DNA of 34,539 nucleotides from a virus. The translations under genes were made by a program, and so were the position numbers. The stretch lies in IMG/VR virus record IMGVR_UViG_3300043408_000084, positions 1 through 34,539 of that record, one strand, 5' to 3'. Of this stretch, positions 31,704 to 34,539 are shown in pieces. The notes beneath the pieces were generated by a model. It was not told where the DNA came from and made no database searches. It saw nothing but the letters and a program-made list of their open reading frames with translations. Numbering within the stretch: position 1 is the first letter of the stretch; every line of letters begins with the position of its first letter.

Positions 31704-31896
31704 CATCCGCGCCGCCCGCAAAGCGGCCGGACTGTCGCAGACCGCCGCTGGCGCTCTCTGCCACCGCTCCCTGCGAGCATGGCAAGCCGTCGAAGCAGGG
31801 GATAGGACGCTCGATTTGGCGGCCTGGGAGCTGTTTTTGTTGCGGACGGGGCAGCACCCTAGCCACAAGCTGTGCGCGCGTCCCGAGACATCCTAA
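31687..31896 (+). CDS. XRE-type HTH protein
   Basis: 69 residues. DIRAARKAAGLSQTAAGALC and HRSLRAWQAVEAGDRTLDLA form an XRE helix-turn-helix, residues 5-50. A likely binding site is the dyad at 31400-31427 ahead of the operon (inference). The gene sits opposite to the lysis genes, so it may modulate them or be a moron expressed from its own promoter. Confidence 0.8.
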   Translation: MPTPADIRAARKAAGLSQTAAGALCHRSLRAWQAVEAGDRTLDLAAWELFLLRTGQHPSHKLCARPETS

Positions 31897-31898
31897 CG

Positions 31899-32396
31899 TC
31901 AAGCAAAGCGCGTCCCGCTGCCGTCAATCACCAGTTTTTGCCCCCGCCCGCGCGGGTCAAAGCTAATGTGTACCCACCCGCCTCGGGCACTGCCCGCAAA
32001 CTCGCGGATGATCTGGTCTGCCCCCATGTCCAAAGCCAGCGGCGCGAGCAGGTCGAAAAGCTGCTCAGTGGTGCCGTATCTCGGGGCCACGAAGTCCACG
32101 GCCCACCCCTGAACGTGGGCGCTGTTGTCTCGGCTGCGCAAAGCGCGGTTGAGCTCGACGCAGCGATACCAGCTTGTGACATGTACCGGCTGGCCCACAA
32201 ACTTGCGCAGCCTGTCCATTTTCGCCGCCGTCGTTCGGATTTTTCGCAGCACCGAAAGCGGCGGGGTGTTGTCGATGCCGAGGCGGATGGCGGTTTCGCT
32301 GTGCGTTGCTTCCGACCAGGTGAAGTGCTCACTGAGCGGGTCGATCGCTTCCGACCAGGTGAAGTGCTCACTGAGCGGGTCGATCATGTCGGTCAT
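31899..32396 (-). CDS. Endolysin, peptidase M15 family
   Basis: 165 residues. NSAHVQGWAVDFVAP gives the zinc ligands His and Asp and GGWVHISFD the third ligand His, as in Peptidase_M15_3 L,D- or D,D-carboxypeptidase-type phage lysins. It cleaves peptidoglycan stem peptides. No signal sequence, so it needs a holin. The N-terminus contains a 13-residue exact duplication (IDPLSEHFTWSEA twice). Starts by ATGA coupling to the holin-like gene. Confidence 0.88.
   Translation of the reverse strand: MTDMIDPLSEHFTWSEAIDPLSEHFTWSEATHSETAIRLGIDNTPPLSVLRKIRTTAAKMDRLRKFVGQPVHVTSWYRCVELNRALRSRDNSAHVQGWAVDFVAPRYGTTEQLFDLLAPLALDMGADQIIREFAGSARGGWVHISFDPRGRGQKLVIDGSGTRFA
32308..32385 (-). repeat. Exact 39-bp tandem duplication in the endolysin gene
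   Basis: Bases 32308-32346 and 32347-32385 are identical. The unit keeps the reading frame and duplicates 13 residues before the catalytic domain. Confidence 0.95.
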
Positions 32397-32644
32397 GGGG
32401 TGCCATCCGATCCGCGCTGCTTGCGCCAGGTCTCAATCCCGCCCACCGCTGCGAGCGTGGCTGTGCCTGCGGTGAGCTGCTCCCAGGGCACAATGGGCGG
32501 CGCGGGCCACTGGACCCCTGTGGCGAGCGTAAGCAACGTCGTCAACCAATACACGATGGGCCACGCCACAAGCTGATAGCTGTATGCGGCGAGGATGGTG
32601 AGCGCGATGCCGCGTTTCCAGTTTTCGACGGTGAGGAAGCGCAT
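32393..32644 (-). CDS. Holin-like membrane protein
   Basis: 83 residues from ATG at 32644. Two to three hydrophobic segments: RGIALTILAAYSYQLVAWPI, VYWLTTLLTLATG and TAGTATLAAVGGI, with a basic C-terminus (ETWRKQRGSDGTP). Directly before the endolysin, so it is the best holin candidate. Weak ribosome site. Confidence 0.6.
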   Translation of the reverse strand: MRFLTVENWKRGIALTILAAYSYQLVAWPIVYWLTTLLTLATGVQWPAPPIVPWEQLTAGTATLAAVGGIETWRKQRGSDGTP

Positions 32645-32645
32645 G

Positions 32646-33038
32646 CTATCGCTGCATCCGCTGGGCTTCGATCCGCTCGACGCGGGTTGACAGCGCATTG
32701 TGCTGCTGCTCTGAGATTTTCCGGTCGCGTTCCATTGCGACTAAAATGCTCTCGATCTTGAGCTGCATTGCGTGCTGACTTCGCAAAGCCTCATCAATCG
32801 ACGCCTGACCGCGCAACGCGATCCAGCAAAACAAAGCCGCTAGGGGAGCGCCGATCCACTGCGCCACCCGAACTGCCGTTTGCATGCTGTGCTCGTGCTG
32901 CGCGAGCCTTGTAGTCGCGGCGTTGACCTCAATTGAGATACTGCGCAGGCTCTGCGTCAGCGAATGCACGTCATCGCCGACCGCGGTGCGGATGGCCTCG
33001 GCAACGCGGCGGGTCTTGTCCTCGTCAGTGTCGATCAT
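32646..33038 (-). CDS. Membrane protein with coiled coil, lysis region
   Basis: 130 residues. A single membrane segment (VAQWIGAPLAALFCWIALRG) divides an N-terminal helix from a C-terminal coiled coil (KIESILVAMERDRKISEQQH). Such proteins are common beside holins and may be a second holin, antiholin or scaffold. ATGA overlap with the gene upstream. Confidence 0.6.
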   Translation of the reverse strand: MIDTDEDKTRRVAEAIRTAVGDDVHSLTQSLRSISIEVNAATTRLAQHEHSMQTAVRVAQWIGAPLAALFCWIALRGQASIDEALRSQHAMQLKIESILVAMERDRKISEQQHNALSTRVERIEAQRMQR

Positions 33039-33721
33039 CTTAGCGTCACGCAGTTATGGCGGATAGACCACGGCAACCCCTCGCGCAAAAGAGATGGATC
33101 GCCACCGAATGGGCGCAACTTGAAATCCTGCCAGCGTAGGCTGGGGTCTGCGACGAGGCAGCCGCGTGCGCGGTCGAAGCGGTAGCCGGTGCCCTCTTTG
33201 AACCAGACGCAACCGGCATAGGGGTGAACGAGCAAAGCGGCGATGACCTTCCACGCCGTGCGGCCCCGCCGCCCGAACCCGACGAATACACCATCCGTCG
33301 AGTACGGCACTCCGGGCAACCTAGACCGACGAGCCGAGCCGACAATAAACAGCAGCAGCAGCACGCCGCACGCTAGAGCCACCACTGTGCCGACCGGCCA
33401 GCCGGTGAGGGCGTCGCAAGTGTCCTGAGTTAACCGGAGGCTTGCGCCGGTGATGCCATGCATCGTTTGGCACACTGCGACCTGACTCGATTCAACGGCG
33501 CCGACTGCAACCACTACAAGCGCGGCGGCGCGCGCTGAAACGCTTAGAGCCGGCTGGAGAAGTAGGCCGGCAATCACCGCGTACAGCAGTACCCGCTCGA
33601 CTCCACTCAGTGCAGCGTCAGCAACGCGCGGAGACCAGCTCCAATCGGCCAACATGTAGTAGCCGTGATGACCAGCCAAAACGGCCAGCAGCAGCACGGC
33701 AGCCGCCGCGTATGCGCGCAT
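33035..33721 (-). CDS. Polytopic membrane protein of unknown function
   Basis: 228 residues. Four membrane segments: AYAAAAVLLLAVLAGHHGYY, VERVLLYAVIAGLLLQPAL, AALVVVAVGAVESSQVAV and VGTVVALACGVLLLLFIVGS, then a soluble C-terminal part (YAGCVWFKEGTGYRFDRARG). Position before the lysis genes; exclusion or lysis-accessory roles are both possible. Family not recognised. Start shares TAATG with the gene upstream. Confidence 0.6.
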   Translation of the reverse strand: MRAYAAAAVLLLAVLAGHHGYYMLADWSWSPRVADAALSGVERVLLYAVIAGLLLQPALSVSARAAALVVVAVGAVESSQVAVCQTMHGITGASLRLTQDTCDALTGWPVGTVVALACGVLLLLFIVGSARRSRLPGVPYSTDGVFVGFGRRGRTAWKVIAALLVHPYAGCVWFKEGTGYRFDRARGCLVADPSLRWQDFKLRPFGGDPSLLREGLPWSIRHNCVTLR

Positions 33722-33900
33722 TAGTTGGCGCCAGCCGGAGGCGGGGGCGGCGGGTCGTCTTGCACTGGTCCGCCGCCGCGCAAGGGGCGGGAAGCGTACT
33801 TGGGCGCCGCGAACAACAGCGACTCCGGGTCGTAGGGATCGAGCTGGTTGGCAATGCGGCGCAGAATGCTTGCAAGGCGCATGCGGATGCGAGTCATCAT
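33721..33900 (-). CDS. Small protein with polyproline tail
   Basis: 59 residues: MMTRIRMRLASILRRIANQL, then YDPESLLFAAPKYASRP and a C-terminal run of six prolines. AAGGA lies six bases before the ATG. The basic N-terminal helix could be membrane- or DNA-associated. Function unknown. Confidence 0.6.
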   Translation of the reverse strand: MMTRIRMRLASILRRIANQLDPYDPESLLFAAPKYASRPLRGGGPVQDDPPPPPPAGAN

Positions 33901-33902
33901 GT

Positions 33903-34304
33903 TTAGTCCTTCAGACTAAGAACCGGGGCGGTCGGGGTGTCTGCAATCTCAAGGCGCGCGGCCAGGTAGACGCGAAGCTCGTCTATGGTGGTTGGTTCAC
34001 CAATCGGGGGCGGAGGAGGTGCCGACGCATCGTTGAACCATGCGCCCATGGTTTCGTTGACGAAGTCAATCAATTGACGCAGCCAAGATTTCAGGCCGCC
34101 CGCAGCGGTGATTTTTTCCATCTCGAATGCCAAATCAAAGAGTCCACTTCGGCCCTTGAATTCGTGCGTCCATTCACCTTTGGCCCCATCAAACACACAC
34201 ACGGCGACGAAGATGCTGCCGAGCAAGGGCTGGAGCATCATGTGCAGAGCAATGCGGCGGCCACGAACCTCGGACGAAACGACGGCGGTTAGATCGGTGT
34301 ACAC
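33903..34304 (-). CDS. Fibre-adjacent protein of unknown function
   Basis: 133 residues from GTG with AGGGAT upstream. The middle (GLFDLAFEMEKITAAGGLKS) is helical, and a proline run (ASAPPPPPIGEPT) precedes a short helix with LRVYLAARLEIADTPTAPVL. Directly after the fibre gene, so it may be a fibre chaperone or tail accessory protein. Not recognised. Confidence 0.55.
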   Translation of the reverse strand: MYTDLTAVVSSEVRGRRIALHMMLQPLLGSIFVAVCVFDGAKGEWTHEFKGRSGLFDLAFEMEKITAAGGLKSWLRQLIDFVNETMGAWFNDASAPPPPPIGEPTTIDELRVYLAARLEIADTPTAPVLSLKD

Positions 34305-34313
34305 GGTTTATCC

Positions 34314-34539
34314 CTATGCCTGATCGGCGGTTGCTCGGACGATGTTAGTGCCGTCCGAAAATATGATAGCGCGGCGCGCGTTAGCCACCGTGATGCCGGT
34401 GCCGCTCAACCCAATAAATCTCAGAGACTGCGCTCCATTGGTCTCATTGCTGACCGTCCAGATTTGCGGGGCAAGCGGGACGATAACGTCTCGCGTAGTG
34501 GTCAGGCTGACCGTGCTTGTGAACCTCAGTACCTGATTG
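34314..34539 (-). CDS. Tail fibre protein, C-terminal part (continues at base 593 end across the join)
   Basis: In the same phase as the 1-593 piece when the terminal repeats are overlaid. It reads SLRFIGLSGTGITVANARRA and IIFSDGTNIVRATADQA before TAG. The 'RRAIIFSDGTN' ending is a common C-terminal motif of small phage fibre and attachment proteins. In the left copy the matching stretch is IGATGTG rather than IGLSGTG, so two protein variants are represented. Confidence 0.65.
   Translation of the reverse strand, partial: NQVLRFTSTVSLTTTRDVIVPLAPQIWTVSNETNGAQSLRFIGLSGTGITVANARRAIIFSDGTNIVRATADQA
34396..34539. repeat. Terminal direct repeat, right copy
   Basis: Partner of bases 1-144: exact from 34416 to 34539, six mismatches between 34405 and 34413. 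This copy continues into the natural end of the fibre gene. Confidence 0.8.

Noticed and set aside
31886-31915. TCCTAACGTCAAGC after the HTH gene as a fifth attC-like site
   Set aside because: First base breaks the core consensus and no partner core or stem is present; the endolysin gene starts its end here.

Overview
The window is essentially one complete, small, GC-rich tailed-phage genome (siphovirus type). The first 144 bases recur at the last 144 (perfectly over 124), so the contig closes into a circle of about 34,395 bp, and one tail-fibre gene runs across the join. No tRNA, rRNA, integrase, integron integrase, CRISPR array or insertion sequence was seen. The tail-tip gene set (DUF2460, DUF2163, NlpC/P60 peptidase and a Phage-tail_3 type hub, as in gene-transfer-agent tails), the YdaS-like regulator, Erf annealing protein and Rz/Rz1 spanins point to a Gram-negative, proteobacterial host. 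A beta- or gammaproteobacterium is my best inference.

Layout. Minus strand, 34.3 kb through the join and down to 4.8 kb: fibre, hub, peptidase and tail-tip proteins. 5.6-10.6 kb: tape measure, tail chaperones with a complete -1 frameshift signal, tail tube, tail completion. 10.6-20.1 kb: head-tail joining proteins, a block of unusual beta-rich or repetitive accessory structural proteins (11.5-14.8 kb), capsid, prohead protease, portal and terminase. 20.2-22.6 kb: HNH nuclease, possible antiterminator, NinG-like nuclease, DNA methyltransferase and small proteins. 23.4-25.1 kb: replication-type proteins (DUF1376 and DUF6475). 25.1-25.5 kb: control region with divergent promoters and a regulator that appears to be translated from a leaderless mRNA. 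Plus strand, 25.5-30.8 kb: early genes including Erf and an SSB-like protein. 30.8-34.3 kb: lysis genes on the minus strand (spanins, M15 endolysin, holin-like membrane proteins) enclosing a small plus-strand HTH operon behind its own promoter with a palindromic operator.

The most unusual content is a set of four structures matching integron attC recombination sites: R'' GCCTAAC and R' GTTAGGC or GTTAGGT ends, paired L arms, and unpaired extra bases on one side only. They form two short cassette-like arrays (22.64-23.41 kb and 30.16-30.79 kb), each made of single small genes between sites. In both arrays the genes run antisense to the canonical attC orientation, and in one site the ribosome binding site and start codon lie in the attC terminal loop. 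A second unusual element is a duplicated structured sequence at 26.2-26.46 kb whose stems differ by compensatory changes while the loops are identical.
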